DNA of 64,000 nucleotides, from positions 1 to 64,000 of the forward strand of contig JADGJC010000021.1 in the NCBI GenBank assembly GCA_027596075.1. Reading direction: 5' to 3'. Below are positions 18,703 to 31,590 of this stretch, piece after piece. Source of the DNA: Rhizophlyctis rosea (Eukaryota > Chytridiomycota > Chytridiomycetes > Rhizophlyctidales > Rhizophlyctidaceae). The notes below the pieces were generated by a model. That model was given only the letters and a program-made list of their open reading frames with translations. It did not search any database and had not been told where the DNA came from. Position 1 is the first letter of the stretch. Each line of letters starts with the position of its first letter. A program made the translations under genes and the position numbers.

Positions 18703-21524
18703 CTAATCATCCTTCCTACTAGCCCTCCCAGCATCAACTGGATGCTGCACATTCCCCAACTCCGTCATCTGAATGTTCTCCGAACTCCTCGCCTTCCTCA
18801 CATCCCCCTGCTGCACCGCATACTCCATCCTCCTTGCCGCCTTGCTCAACTTCGGCGTCTGGACGTAATCCTCACCCCATTGGAGCATGATCCATAAGAG
18901 GACCGCGACGACGCCGAACCAGGCGAGAATTTCGAGGTATTTGGTGATTACTCCCGATTCTGTATTGGGAAAAGGTCATGAGTAGGTCAGAAGATGATGG
19001 AAGGGTGCGAAGTGGAAGAAAACTCTTACTTGGCGGGACAAGGAAAGTGAAGTTGATCCCCATGAAACACAGGACAATGCAAATAGGTAGCTGCTCTTGA
19101 TGTTAGATGCCGCGGGAAATTGCTGTTAATAATGGTGGCTTTGAACTTACCAAATATGTGTGAGCGGGCTTTCCAACATCGTCACTCCAAGGTGACCTCG
19201 TCCTCGGATCAACATTATATACACCCAAGAAAAGATCGAACGCGTCCTGTTGGAATCATGTCATAAGCGAAATGCCCATAAAACCCCACTCTCGAAAAAC
19301 TTCTCACCTGACGTTTGCCATCCAAATAGTTGTTCTTCACGTAACGAATAAGAGAGTTCTGCAAATCCTGGAACGCCCCATACTTCGTCCGCTTCCCCGT
19401 CCTCGTGTAATCCGTCTTCAAAGCACCAGTACCGGAGTACTGCTTGCTGATCGCATCCGCGTTGTCGGCCCAAACTGCAACAAATGGTCAAAATCATCCT
19501 TCATACTGCCCCAAACAACAAGCCTGCATCAAAACCAACCATTCTTGAACATTGCCTCAAATCTGCCCGTATCCTCCACCTTCTCATTCGATCCAAGTAC
19601 ATTGAGTTCCCTTAACTGCAAGTTCAACGATCTCCGTGCCAAAACGCTTTGCACCACATTTGTCCTGTCAAGACAGTCCATGCAGTTCGTTCGCACAACA
19701 GAGGATTGCTTGCGCTTAACAGTTTTGCCGTCGATGAGGCAGTAGCTGCACGAGTTGGTTGGCCAACGATACCCTTCCCCGACTCGGCGGTTACCAACTT
19801 ACCCTTGAGCATCCAAGTCCTTCTGAATCTGATCAATCAACACCGAAATCCGGTCCCAACGCATGTTCTTGCATTCCTTGTGGAAGTCAAAATGGACATA
19901 GCTGCCGGAAAAAACATATTAGCCATATTCACATGTTTGTCGACGAGGCCGATCTTACTGAATTCTGGGATCATTGAGCTTCGCAATTTGCCTGGCAAAC
20001 TCTTGCCCAACAGGAAGCTCGTAACCCTTCGTATTAATGAGGTTGACAACCACTTGGTTGCCGTAACGACCGATTTGTTCATCAAAGTGTTTTTTGAATG
20101 ATTCCGACTGGCGCGCCAAAGTTAGTATCGCAGATCATGCTATCTCGTCGGCAAACATTACAACTTACGGTCTTCTCATGAGGTTCCACAACAAGCTTCG
20201 GCTGATATTTAGCATTCACCACTTGTTTCCAGTACAACGGGATGGAACCCCTGGTTTGCACATAAGCGGCTTTTTGACCAGTTTCCTCCACGTAGACAAT
20301 CTGTTCGGTTTCCACGAAGTTGGAAACGTTGCCCTGATCGTCAATTCCGCGGGAATGGTAGCGAGTGCCTGGCAAGGAGGTCAGAGCGCTGGCACGATGT
20401 TGAATGCGTGTCATAGAAGATGTACATACCTGCTCGGTATTGACTGCGCCTGCTGACGATGGCGTAGGAAATGCTTTTATCGTTGAGAATGTCATATTTG
20501 ACTTCGACGACTGACACAGGAATGGGGTTAGCTTTTACAAGGATTGTAAAACAAAAGATGATATTTACATCCGCAAATGATGGGAAGGATGAAATTGCTG
20601 AGCTATGAGAGCATTTTCATGAGAAACCCGCCGCCTTGTTCGCATTGGCATGCTGACGCAAACTTACGTCTACATTCCGTTGCGTGGTGTGCTCAATCAG
20701 TCTTCTCTGCATGTGCTTATTCCAGAAAAATCGCTCATCGGCCTAAGCGATTGATGATCAGTATCTAATCCCGCACCGCCGCCTGATTCATCCACATACC
20801 CGCTGCCACAATGGTTTGCTATTAACTTCCCCAACTTCAGACTGCCGTTGCAATGAGTTTGTGAGATCGTAATCGTACGAGAAATAGAAGGCACCACTGG
20901 CAAGAAGTGTATTCAACATGGCAAGATATGCATCATCATCCATCATCTGGAGGATGGTCAAATTCAGCGGAGGTGATAATATGCTTATGACCAATTCCAC
21001 CAACATACCTGACGATCAGTCAAGCGAAGTGCTTTCCGCCTCATGGGCACAATCCTGTGTCCAACCATCTTGAAGACATCCTTCCCACACAACTTTCCAA
21101 TCTTGTACCGATGCGTGACTGCCACGAGGTGATCGCCTGCATTGACAATGAGTGCGAGATCTTCCAATTTGCTCAAGCGCCATGTACGAACCAGCATTCA
21201 GATGAACAATGCCGATGATACCCAGGACTGTAATCAACGATCCTTGCCCCGCTGTATCGTCGGCTGCACCTAAACTTGAGGTGAGCAACGCTTCATTTGT
21301 GAATCTGCCACAAATGTTCAATGACAAACCATTGAAACCAATTTCCGTCGTGTCGCGATGAATAACTAGCCTGTCGCGTTTCGCCGAGGCATCGTTGAAG
21401 ATCGGTTCAAACGAGAAGGTCTCGTCCGAGATATACCTAACAAAAGGCTCTGTTAGACATCTGCACTCGTTGTTTTAATATTACTCCAGCGCAAGACCCA
21501 CAGGTGGAGAGCGTTGTAGACCAT
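18703..21524 (-). CDS. SAC1: SAC1 phosphoinositide phosphatase
   Basis: ER/Golgi membrane phosphatase that mainly removes the 4-phosphate of PtdIns4P. About a dozen short exons; the first is tiny (21524-21502, MVYNALHL) and joins [12 protein letters not shown] at 21436. Blocks in order: [98 protein letters not shown], then the catalytic P-loop [16 protein letters not shown] (C-X5-R; Cys and Arg present), [40 protein letters not shown] and [15 protein letters not shown]. Two C-terminal hydrophobic segments ([17 protein letters not shown] and [19 protein letters not shown]) anchor it, followed by a cytosolic tail. It is divergent from ATG6, another phosphoinositide-pathway gene. The exact first exon is the least certain part. 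Confidence 0.92.
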
Positions 21525-22065
21525 GTTGCGCGTGTGAAGACGAGGTTTCGAGTTTAAACTTATGTGGCCAGGGATATCCGGCAAGATAACAGAACCTTGC
21601 TTCCGAGACAGCCGGCCGAAGTGCTTCGGTTGCCTTGCTTGAGACTCCAACGTGCCCGATTCTAGCGACGGGAGGGTTCACGGCACTCTACTAATACCTG
21701 AGCAGGGTATAGGAAGTTACAGATGCAGCTGTTCTTTCCACGAAGCAGCAAAACGTGGGCAACTTGTGAGGTTTGGAAGGAAAGGGTGGCCTGTAATGGG
21801 CCAGGGCCAAAACGTGTCGTGTCCCTCTGAGGGAAGAGGCGTCTGATCTCGGTGGGGTGGCCGAATGGGTGGCACACTCGACACTCGGACGGCGCAGTGA
21901 CTACGACATGGCGTTGGCACATGTCTGCTGCGCCGCCAGTCAAGGGTAACTCGGGAGTCGGTTCATCACCTCCACTTCACACCAACTGGACATGGTGCTT
22001 TCACACGCAATTCCAATCGCAGCGAGAATAATAGCACACTGCCAATACCACGACAAAGCACCGCC
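21525..22065. other. Divergent promoter, SAC1 / ATG6
   Basis: About 540 bp between SAC1 and ATG6 starts. No coding region or RNA gene recognised; contains GC-rich stretches around 21660-21900. Confidence 0.5.
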
Positions 22066-24025
22066 ATGGACAGGTGGCCAACTAGCGACTTCTTCTTGGC
22101 ATCTTTCTTCTGTGCAAACTGCTCACACCCAATAAAGCTTGACCCGTCCCTGCTTGACCATACTTCACTCGACGATGCCATAGGTGTGTTTCGCACCATG
22201 TAACTTGTCCGGCGTCCAAGGCTCACACGTTTATGTTATCTAGCTCCCCTTGTGGAATATGGCAGCAATGCCGGCTCCGTCGCACCTGCGCGCCCCTCAC
22301 CTCTGTCTGGGGCTTCCACCTCCGGAGGTTCTGGCCCGACGCGCATGTTGACGTCCGGTCCTTCGGTGAAGCGCTCCACACTACACCCCACTCCACAACC
22401 GTTCGATAGGCTGGGGCCAATGACGAAGCGTACGACAGTGCCAATCCATGACTCCTTCGTAATGCTCAGTCGCTCGCAAGTGACTGCTTCCGCACCAGCT
22501 CAAAGTTCGTCCGGCGGGAAGGGTGGTTCACAGAAAGACGACCAGCAAAAGGGAAGCTTGAGCCATAGACTGAAGATAGCTGGGAAACTGTTTGATTTGA
22601 TTTCCGGCGTGTCGGATGTAGATCATCCACTATGCCAAGACTGTGCAGACGAGCTGGTGATGAAGTTGGAAAAACGCTTGGGCGAAGTGAGGAAGGAGAA
22701 GGAAAGCTATGCCTCATACTTTGCGCAGCTGCAGAGTGAGGCGTCGGCAAGCGATACAACGGATCCGGAAGCCGAGTTGACAGCAGTATGTGTACTCGCC
22801 TTCTCTTTGCCGAGTTTAGCAGGATCAAACTTAACTTGCCTTGCGCAGTTGAAGGAGAAAGAACAAAATTCCCTGAAGGTACTGAAAGACCTTGAGAAGG
22901 AGAAGGCGTCTCTGGCGGAAGAGCTTGCAGCGGTGGAGGAAGAGATGAAAGAGTTGGAAGAGGCAGAATTGAGGCAAGCATCTCGTCTATCGCAAACCAT
23001 TCGCGAGGCAACACTGCTCAGTATTGACCCCCTTCTTCCAGTTATTGGCAGGACGTCAACAGCTTGCAAAGCCAGCTGAACGACTTCAACAACGAACGCG
23101 ATAGCGTCAATCTCAAATTCCAAAACGCTACAGCTCAATTGGAAAAGCTCAAAAAGACGAATGTATACAATGACACGTTCCGAATATGGCACGATGGTCC
23201 ATTTGGTACCATCAACGGTAAGCAATTTTCAAACTCGTCCGATGGTTTGAGCAACTAAACAAACTGCAACATAAGGATTTCGTATGGGTCGCTTACCAAA
23301 TCAACCGGTAAAGACTGCTGTTCTTCGAGCCTTTATGAGAGTCATGACTAAATCTCGTTGCGTCGCCAGGTGGAATGGAGTGAAATCAACGCTGCCATGG
23401 GGCAAGCGTTGCTGTTACTTGATACGCTAGGGAACAAGCTGAACTTTGTATTCAAAACGTGAGAAGTGTTACGCATGTGCCCATGACGCCGTCGCTGAAA
23501 GACTCTGTAATTGTAGGTACCGTGTTGTTCCAATGGGCAGTTTCTCGAGGATCGAGAAGGTGGAGGGAGATAAAGCCACGTACGAATTGTAAGTTTCCTG
23601 ACACCGATGTACCGGCAGCGACACGAGAATCTCATTCCTCGTGCACCATAATTCAGGTACGGCTCAGGCGACCTCAAAGGCATGCTCTTCTGGAACCGGC
23701 GATTCGATAACGCGCTGGTCGCGTTCTTGGATTGCCTGAAGCAGCTGGGCGACTATGCTGAGCGGCAGGATCCCAAATTTCGGTTGCCTTACAGGTAGAG
23801 CATTCTGAATTCAAGAATACGTGGTTCGCCACATTCTGAACGTGATTATCGTTTTTTCGCAGGATCAATAAAGACAAGATCGGCGAAGTGTCTATCCGCT
23901 TGCAGTTCAACCAAGATGAGTCGTGGACGCGCGCGCTGAAATATACCTTGATCAATTTGAAATGGATTTTGGCGTTTTGTTGTTCGAAGATTACGGGGAA
24001 AACACAGCCGTCGGCAGCTTCCTAA
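22066..24025 (+). CDS. ATG6: Beclin 1/Atg6/Vps30, subunit of PI3K complexes
   Basis: Subunit of the Vps34 PtdIns 3-kinase complexes needed for autophagy and vacuolar sorting. Nine exons: 22066-22183, 22244-22785, 22849-22973, 23042-23217, 23276-23307, 23370-23458, 23517-23588, 23657-23794, 23863-24025. The N-terminus has a CxxC element ([13 protein letters not shown]) as in Beclins. [12 protein letters not shown] corresponds to the conserved BH3-adjacent segment. [19 protein letters not shown] and KEKESYASY begin the coiled coil, which runs through [15 protein letters not shown] and [20 protein letters not shown]. The C-terminal evolutionarily conserved domain shows [50 protein letters not shown], and [18 protein letters not shown]. 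The intron with donor 22974 reads GC-AG; using it restores ELSYWQD. Confidence 0.95.
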
Positions 24026-24301
24026 TCTGTTTTTGGCTAGTGGTTTTCAAGCCTCCATGGTCGTTGATGCGCATAACTTAGTTAATATTCCAGCCGCAGT
24101 ATAGCAAGATATCAATTTGTAGATTTTTGTAATTTTTGTGAAAATCTTGTAAATAGGAATGGACGCGGACAGAAAAGTGAAAAGGAGCATTCTGCTCTTT
24201 TTTTGTAGCTGTAATCTAAAATGGGAGGCGTTTCCAGTGATGCATAACAGTAGATGGGGTATATTGCCAGACCAAGTCTGGCGTGTTGATCTGGCGGGCG
24301 A

Positions 24302-25972
24302 TTAAACGGGAGTGACGTAGTGCCTGCAAAAACACAGATGTTTGCGTGAGTTACGCAAACCCAAGGCAATCAGATGCGGGAACTGGGAGGTGGAACAAAC
24401 CTTGGGACCAAACCAGTCTCCACGGTACCATCTCCCCTTGTGCGGCGAGCCGTCCACCATTGGCCGCGGTTGTCGAGGATCTCGAGGACTTCGTTTTTCT
24501 GAACAGCGGAACGTTGTTAATTTCTCATATAAGTGAGTGTTTGCGACAGCTCGATGTTCCTTTGGCTTACCTGGAAGGACATCTCCTGCGGATCGTCCGG
24601 GTTGGCGTCATCTGATGCGAAAGTGTGCAAGCTTCAATGACAACAACACCAGTGCTTTCAACAAATAGGACATGCTGCCTTACATGAGAACATCGTGATG
24701 ACCTTAGTAGTAGCACCATCGACCTCGGTGTCAGCGACAGTCTCGTTGTTATGCTTGGGGGGAACGGGAACAGTGGTGGTGGTGCCGGTGGTAGTGGTCG
24801 GAGCGTCAGCGTAAGCCGGATGCTTGGCGGCGACATGGTCCTTTGACCGAGTGGCCTCGGTGTTCTTTTGGGTCATTTGTTGTTGTGGTTGCTGGTATGT
24901 CCGAAGCCGGGATGGAGGTAATGGGAGGTTGACAAAATGTTTGGCAGTGCATTTGTGGTCGTAACAGTTCATTCAGTTGGCAATAAGAGACCATGGATTT
25001 TGGCAGTTTTGGTTTGGACGCCGACGGAATCATAGTGATGGAATGGAGGAAGGAAAGGAACAGAAGAAGAGAAGGATCGATGTTATTTCAAGTTGCTCTT
25101 GTATTGAAAAAAGGAATGATATCCCCATACCCAAACATGGAACCTTGTTCTCATACTCTCTCTACTCTGTCCCCCCAACTATCTATACAAAACACGGCGG
25201 GGTATGGGGGACGACAAGAAAAACACAATTCATCACGCAGTGCTAACCGTTTCAGGTTGAGTTCGACCGGGCCGGGTGGTGGGGAGAGTAAGGTCGGCTC
25301 CCTTGAGGAGGCCAGAGTTCGCCGAGGATCCAAGGGTGATGATCCAGGAGAGCTATTGAAAGGCCGTATGATGAGATGTAGATCAGGCTCATTGGGAGGA
25401 AGGGAAAAGAAAACTTACGAAGGTAATGCCCAAAAGGATAGTGCCAGCAGTCTCGACGGCAGCACCATTAGACGGGTCGTAGTTGCTCCGGGCCAAAGAA
25501 AGGCTGAACTCCGTGTCATAGACGGTGAAGACGAAGGCAATGCTGAAGAGGGCAACCAACTATATACACATCAAGGAAAGAAACCGCACATCAGAGAATA
25601 AAGGTCGCAACCGGAACGCAAAGGAAGAGAGAAAGAAAACTCACCAACAAACGGTACGCCTCAATAGTGCTCCTGAAAACCGACACCAAGAACGCAATGA
25701 TGGTGAAAAAGTAGAACCAGGTGAAGAACCAGTAGAGGGAGATGGGGTTTTTGCGGGAGTAGCCATCCCATCTCTTGTTCTGCTGGATAGAGATGCCGAT
25801 AATGTCGAGGATCCAGCCGCACTGTTATGACACACGTGAAAGAAAGAAGTCAATCAACGTTGCACGATGTACAATGGCCATTTTTGGCGATTTGGTGAAC
25901 GAGGCAATTTACCAGGGCGAGTATCGTCGTGGCGACAAGCACGAAGTGGCGTCCGAGGTTCTTTGCAGGCAT
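24302..25972 (-). CDS. SHO1: Sho1-like osmosensor: four-helix membrane protein with SH3
   Basis: Sho1 is a plasma-membrane adaptor of the HOG and filamentation MAPK pathways; its SH3 binds the Pro-rich motif of Pbs2. Exons include 25972 to about 25918, 25821-25645, 25559-25419, one ending at the GTTAGC donor near 25254, then a cytosolic exon starting near 24894 and two SH3 exons. Four hydrophobic segments are visible: FVLVATTILAL/CGWILDIIGI, YWFFTWFYFFTIIAFLVSV, VALFSIAFVFTVY, and AGTILLGITF/LSWIITLGSS, the last matching the Sho1 signature. A Thr/Pro/Gln-rich linker leads to an SH3 domain: FSYDANPDDPQEMSF, KNEVLEILDNRGQWWTARR, TGLVPRHYVTPV. The SH3 is split by two introns. Without the linker intron the frame would stop soon after QPET, so a truncated membrane-only form is conceivable. 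Confidence 0.85.
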
Positions 25973-26803
25973 TGTTTTGGTGTTAATGGACTGTTATGTG
26001 GATTTTGATGTTGAAGAGGGTGTTTGTGTATGAGGTCTTCCGAAGAGTGGTAAAAGATTGTTACGTCCGGCGTACAACTGAACCACAATAACTTGGGCAA
26101 CCAAAAGATGGGAAGAGAATAAAGGAATGGAAGGGGGAATTCAGTCTGACGCCCTTATCTATTTCGAGGGATCATTGCTCCCGAATGCATTATGCCCCAA
26201 TTGCGAACCCTAACCCGCATGACGTCCGACAATGGACCCTGAAAACGAATCACCCACCTGATTCATATTCGCGTGTGCTGCGCCACGGCTCTCGAGTCGA
26301 TCGTTGCATGTCCAGTTGCTCACACAATGGATTCGGACGAGATCCCCTCTCTGAAACCCAAAAAGCGGATACTTCACGATCGCAAATTTTCATGTTGACG
26401 GAGGTCCGAGTTCGGTTCATGGAATGCGTGAATGGATTAGACCATTTACGCTTTCAAGTTTGAGTCATGGTCCCACACTCCCAGTCCCCGATGATGTATG
26501 CAGATTTCACGCCGCACGTGCACTGGTGATGACATCAATGTGGGTTGTGCAGTTGTATGGCGTGATTGAGTCTCATCTGGGATTGCCAATCATGATTGCC
26601 AGCGTCATATACCTCCATCTGTACACATTGAGATTGACACAAGCAGCATGAGAATCAGACTTCCACGTACTATTGCCTTTTATGGACGATCTGGATGAAA
26701 ATCAACAAACCAGTAGCCTAGGAACAGCATTAACATAACCGACCGGGCGCAACTCAAACCGATTGTTTCCTGACGTTTCATGCTCTGATTGTGATGTTGA
26801 TAT
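25973..26803. other. Intergenic region SHO1 / VMA5
   Basis: About 830 bp upstream of SHO1 and downstream of VMA5. Several short open frames exist but none carries a recognisable motif. It should contain the SHO1 promoter and the VMA5 3' UTR. Confidence 0.5.
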
Positions 26804-28525
26804 TTAAGCCTGGATAATAGGGTTGATAGGGAAGAGCACAACAGGTGAATAATCCTTATCCCCCAGCAGCAATTGAAGATTCTCTTCCAAATGCTCGTCC
26901 CCTCCCTTTTGGTTTGCAATCCCCCCCAACTTTGCATAATGTGCATTCAACGCATCCCGCACTTTCCGCTCCTGCCGCGTCGTGGACTGGAATGAAAAAG
27001 CATGATGTTAGACCGCGACTGATTGATGATTTCAAAAATGAAATGTCCCACCTTAATGAGCATCGGTTGGAAGTCTGGCGGTAGGCCGTATCGTAGAACT
27101 GATTCTATGAATACCCGTAGAGCCTTCAAGTGGATCCAGCATGAAAATACTTCACCGAAGTTTGTTTTACACAGGCGGAGTAATGTCGACTGCCAGACAA
27201 GGATCATTCGTAAGTTTGTTTACCGAGATGGAATGTACTTCAACCCTACCCATTGCTCTTTCTCCGCAGCTCCAGCTTCCGCTAATTGTTTCTTTTCTGC
27301 TGCAATCGCCTGCGGATCCCATTTGAAGTCTCGTACAATGAATCTGCATTCATTTTTCAGCCCAGTTGCGCTTGGTGATATTGCCTTACACCACTCACTT
27401 CTGCTCACGAGCCTTCGCACCGAATTCATCCACAATCCTCTGGAACAGCGTTACCGTGTATAGCGCATACTCATCATCCTCTGCAATCTTACTGTCAAAA
27501 GAGAATTGTCAATCGGAGATTGCAAAGCACATTGTATGCCATTCACTTACAGAGATGAGCGTGGCACCACCATTTGTGTTAACGTCTCGTAATTGTCAAT
27601 CCACTCCTTCATTGATTGCCTATCGGAATGCACATGAGCACTGTGTCTGCACCGCTCGTCATGAACAATATGCGCACTTTGGAACGGCAACCAGTAGCGT
27701 GACCAAGAACTCCGAATCCAACACAAAGTGCTCCTTCTTCACAATGTCACTCAACGCCCGAACTGCCAGGTTGCCGCTGTGTGCAGAAAGAGATGAGGGG
27801 CTATGACAACATCACCTAAACCTGGGACACATTCATACGTTTGTTTCCTAGCAAATACTTGAAGTTGTGACTTCACTGTGGAATATGCCGTCATCTTATT
27901 CTTCATCAACGCGTCGATTTGCGACACTTCCTGTTCGATACATTTGTTAGCAATCTACCTTCAACAGTCATTCCAGAGTGGCTCGTACCTGCATGATGGT
28001 ATCGGCCAGCTCTTTCAGAGATCTGTCAACTCTGTACTTCATTGTATTCCAATGAAATGTTCGTAGGAACGCGTCGATGCTTTCTGAAAAATGCTAAGGA
28101 ATTCAGTGATATGTGCCAGCTAGTACCACCATCACGAAACATACTGTCGCTAACAGTTAGATTTAGTTTCCATTGTTCAACATCATTGTTCAAGAGGGTG
28201 CGCATGTTTTCGGATATTTTTACTGTGATGCTTTCGAAGTTTTGGTCCATTTTCTGGAGGTCATCTGAGAGCACCACAAGGGAGTCAAGGGTGCCAACCT
28301 AAATCGAACAGTCCAGTCTTAGAACGTTGGTTCCACTAATGCAAGTGGAGAATTTGTGAAAGACGCGCATAAGTGCCCCACCTTGAAGTCGGGCAGGGTG
28401 AAAGGGAAGATTTCGGCGAGTTCATTGTGTTTGGACGCGATTTTCTCCTTCAGCTTGTTGACCGCATCCTGCTTCGTGGGGTCTGCTGGAGCAGAAATGA
28501 AAAGATAGCTGTTCCCTGGTGACAT
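26804..28525 (-). CDS. VMA5: V-type proton ATPase subunit C
   Basis: Stalk subunit C of the vacuolar H+-ATPase, which bridges V1 and Vo and controls reversible assembly. Many short exons. Start at [19 protein letters not shown], then [58 protein letters not shown] and [154 protein letters not shown]; and a C-terminus near [16 protein letters not shown]. The blocks match subunit C from yeast to human along its length. Exon borders between these blocks were not all fixed. Divergent from DOT1. Confidence 0.93.
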
Positions 28526-28874
28526 GCGGCGATGGTATGGTTGCTAATTGTGAGTTTAATAAGGCGTTGCACTTTTATCAAGGCAATTGTAGAAGAGTTC
28601 GATGTGTTGGATGGAGGACGCGAAGTGCAGAAAGTGCCCTGGCCGGCGCGGTGGTGACGCTGTCCCGTCCCACGGTTCATGATTCATCATGAGTCAGTCA
28701 CTCACTCCCCATTCCAAGTGTGATTGATTGAGCGCAGCCCATCACATGGGGTAGCTGTCTTCATGATGCATTCCTGATTTTTGCGCTTCTCCACTTTTCC
28801 CAATTCTCGTTCCTACAAATAAGCTTACCAATAAGCTGTACTAGCATCAGATCATATCAGATATCGGTTGCTAA
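28526..28874. other. Divergent promoter, VMA5 / DOT1
   Basis: About 350 bp between the two starts, with no recognised element. Confidence 0.5.
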
Positions 28875-31348
28875 ATGGCGAAGGAGGACCATAGGCGTAT
28901 AGTGCGAGACTATACACCTCCTCCTACAAAGCGTTACGTTTACATACCTATCAAACAGATGATAAAGCCTCAGCCCGCCTTACTTACCACAGACTCAACA
29001 ACCAATTCAACCCAAAGCGACACCGTAACAAAGATCACACCAAACACCTCAGGCTCTGAACGTCCCACTAACTTTGGGCAAGCTTCTTCACCCACACACT
29101 CCGTCAATAGTAGGGCTCTAGACTCACCAGACCTCATATCGGATTCTGCGGTCCCAGCCCTGGAGGTGTCGCCAAAGGACTCGTCTTCCACTGAAACGTC
29201 GCACTCACTGGACGAGGCCGGAAGCATGTGGAAGAGACCGGAGGGAAAAGAAGTGCTCGGCCGCAGCAACGGCAAGTCACTTTCACCCCAGGTTGTTCCG
29301 GTACCAAACACTGAACGACCAAGTAAAGCGTCCGGCATGTCGAACGGAGTTCCCTCTGTAAAACGGAAAAACAGTCGTAGTCCTTCTCCACCTGTGAAAA
29401 AACGGAAACGTAGCCCATCGCCGTCCGCTAGAAAAAGGAGACGGAGTCCTTCTCCCTCTCTGAAGAGGAGGAAACCTAGTCCTCCTCCAACAAACGATTT
29501 GGATACCACTGCCACGACAATAGCAGGTTCACAATCAACAAATAAGGTTTCGAAGTCTGGAAGTAAGAAGCCCGGTGCGGAAACGGAGCGTCGGACAAAA
29601 ACCGCAGAGAGGTCGGATGTCGGTTCCAAAACCTCGAAGTCGCAAGATAAAGATGATATCAAGGAGAAGGGCAGCAAGAGGGAAAAAGTAGCAGTAGCCA
29701 CAAGTGGTTCAACTCGACTTCATGCGTCATCAGCTCCTGTGGATCATCGACATTTGTCCAAGAAGGCGGACTCGCCGTGCATCAATGCAGTGGATATTGT
29801 TAGCCCAAACCTCAACATTTACTATCAATGTAGGTAGACACCTTGCCCATTTCGCTGACCCCAGGTTACTTATCCTAGCGTCCAGTCAGTGATCGGCTTC
29901 CAATGATCAAAGCAACGTCAGATTTCGAAACAGTGGAATTGGAGTACCCCGGGACAAACGCAAGGGAGATGTACGTTGATATCACCAAGTTGTGCATGAC
30001 TCAAGTCTCATGACGAATTCTCTTTCCCAGTTTTCCTTTACTAAATGTGAAAAGGGCTGAAGAATACAATCCCATCCTCGATATCAGTCAAACGGTTCAG
30101 AACGTCGCCTCCTACTGCATCGATCCAGAACAGGGCAAACCCTTCGGTGACAATCGGAAAGGCATCATCAGAAACGTCATCAAAGCGTGCAATAAGAAGA
30201 ATGGAGTAGAGCTCAAGGAAGCATTGAAAGAGTTCAATTCCATCATGCGTACATTGAAACGGGACGGAGTCTTCAGCACGAGTGAAAGTCACGGCGCGGC
30301 GGCTCCATTCAATTTGGTATCGCATATCATGGAGCAAGCTTACGCACGGGCTGTCTCCGCCGAGGCGCATAAGCTGAATACGTATGAAGGTGCGAAGTCT
30401 TTCATTGTGATATGTTGGGGTAGCTTTCGTATTGACATTGAACATCAGGCTTTTCGAACAACGTCTACGGCGAAGTCAGACATCGACTGGTGGATGATAT
30501 GATTAGGGAAGCCAACATCCAACCGCATCATGTCTTTCTTGATATGGTATTCAACATAATCCGATTCTTTCATGACGTATGTCCCATTCTGATTTTCAAT
30601 TATAAAATAGGGAAGCGGCATTGGCAACGTCGTGTTGCAAGTAGCCGCTCAATGTTTGTGCGATTGTTATGGTGTTGAGGTCATGCCTACGCCTGCTGAG
30701 CTGGGTCGCAAGCAGAAGCATGAGTTTCTGTCACGGTTGAGGTGGGCAAGCGACGATGTTGGATTTGATTTGGTGGAAGCCGTTCTGATGTTGTTTGACC
30801 TTCGGGACAGATACTATGCCAAACCTTGCGGAAGAATTACTTTGAGGCACGCGGATTTCTTGGATGACAAGGACATACACGAGATTCTGAAGGATGCAGA
30901 TGTGATTTTCGTCAACAAGTGGGTGGATAATTTCCATGAAGAAATCGTTTTAATTTGGGGTATTGATTCTTATCATCAGCTACGCCTTTCGACCGGAGCT
31001 AAATCAAATGATTCTGGCGTTGTTTTTGGACTTGAAAGAGGGCGCCAAGGTAAGATGCCTTCAGACTCTTTGTTCATACCGACAAGGCACTGATGATCGT
31101 GCAGGTCATATCCTTGAGAAGCTTCGTGCCCAAAACCGGAAGAGGACAAGCTCGGCGCAGTAATGCTATGGAGTCGATATTCACATGTGAAGAGGTATTG
31201 TGCGGCTCTTTACTGATTCCCACATCGACGTACTTATCGGATTATCGGTCATGCAGTTCATGTTTGCGGAAGGAAGCGTTTCATGGATGGCGGAAAGCGG
31301 CGTCTATTACATTCACACCGTCAACCGAAGTCAACTGGCGAACCGATA
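28875..31348 (+). CDS. DOT1: DOT1 histone H3-K79 methyltransferase
   Basis: Nucleosomal H3K79 methyltransferase acting in the nucleus on active chromatin and silencing boundaries. A long first exon encodes about 315 mostly disordered residues. It includes a basic Ser-Pro region with three arginine/lysine-rich units (KRKNSRSPSPPVKKRKR, SPSPSARKRRR, SPSPSLKRRK), which would serve as nuclear-localisation and nucleic-acid contacts. The catalytic DOT1 fold follows: YNPILDISQTVQNVASYC, SHIMEQAYARAVSAEAHKLN, TYEGFSNNVYGEV, the SAM-binding VFLDMGSGIGNVVLQVAA restored across an intron, YGVEVMPTPAELG, FLDDKDIHEILKDADVIFVN, FRPELNQMILALFLDLKEG, ISLRSFVPKTGR, and the C-terminal GSVSWMAESGVYYIHTVNRS. The acidic GSG loop and FVN motif are intact. 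Yeast Dot1 likewise carries a basic N-terminal extension. Confidence 0.92.
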
Positions 31349-31590
31349 GAAACCCACCCATTTTTGCAATTTGCAGTCAAGGCAACACCCAATTTTGCGG
31401 ACATTCCTTCTTTTGAAGAAACAAAATCAGAAAGCATATCGTGAGGCATCCTTACTTACAGTCCAAACAGTAGAGAGATAAAATCATTTTGCAATTTGCT
31501 TAGTTTGCTTTTTATTGCGGCCTTTTTGTAAATAGATTGGCACTTGGCGCGTTCAGAATATGTACAATGTTTACAAAGTATGAAATAGAT

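Noticed and set aside
25240..25260. Premature end of the SHO1-like protein after QPETVSTA
   Set aside because: A GTTAGC donor just before and a phase-matching CAG acceptor near 24895 lead into the linker and SH3 exons, so the stop is intronic in the full-length form.
28970..29701. A 243-codon minus-strand frame
   Set aside because: Antisense to the DOT1 N-terminal exon; low-complexity, Ser/Phe/Leu-rich mirror translation with no family resemblance.
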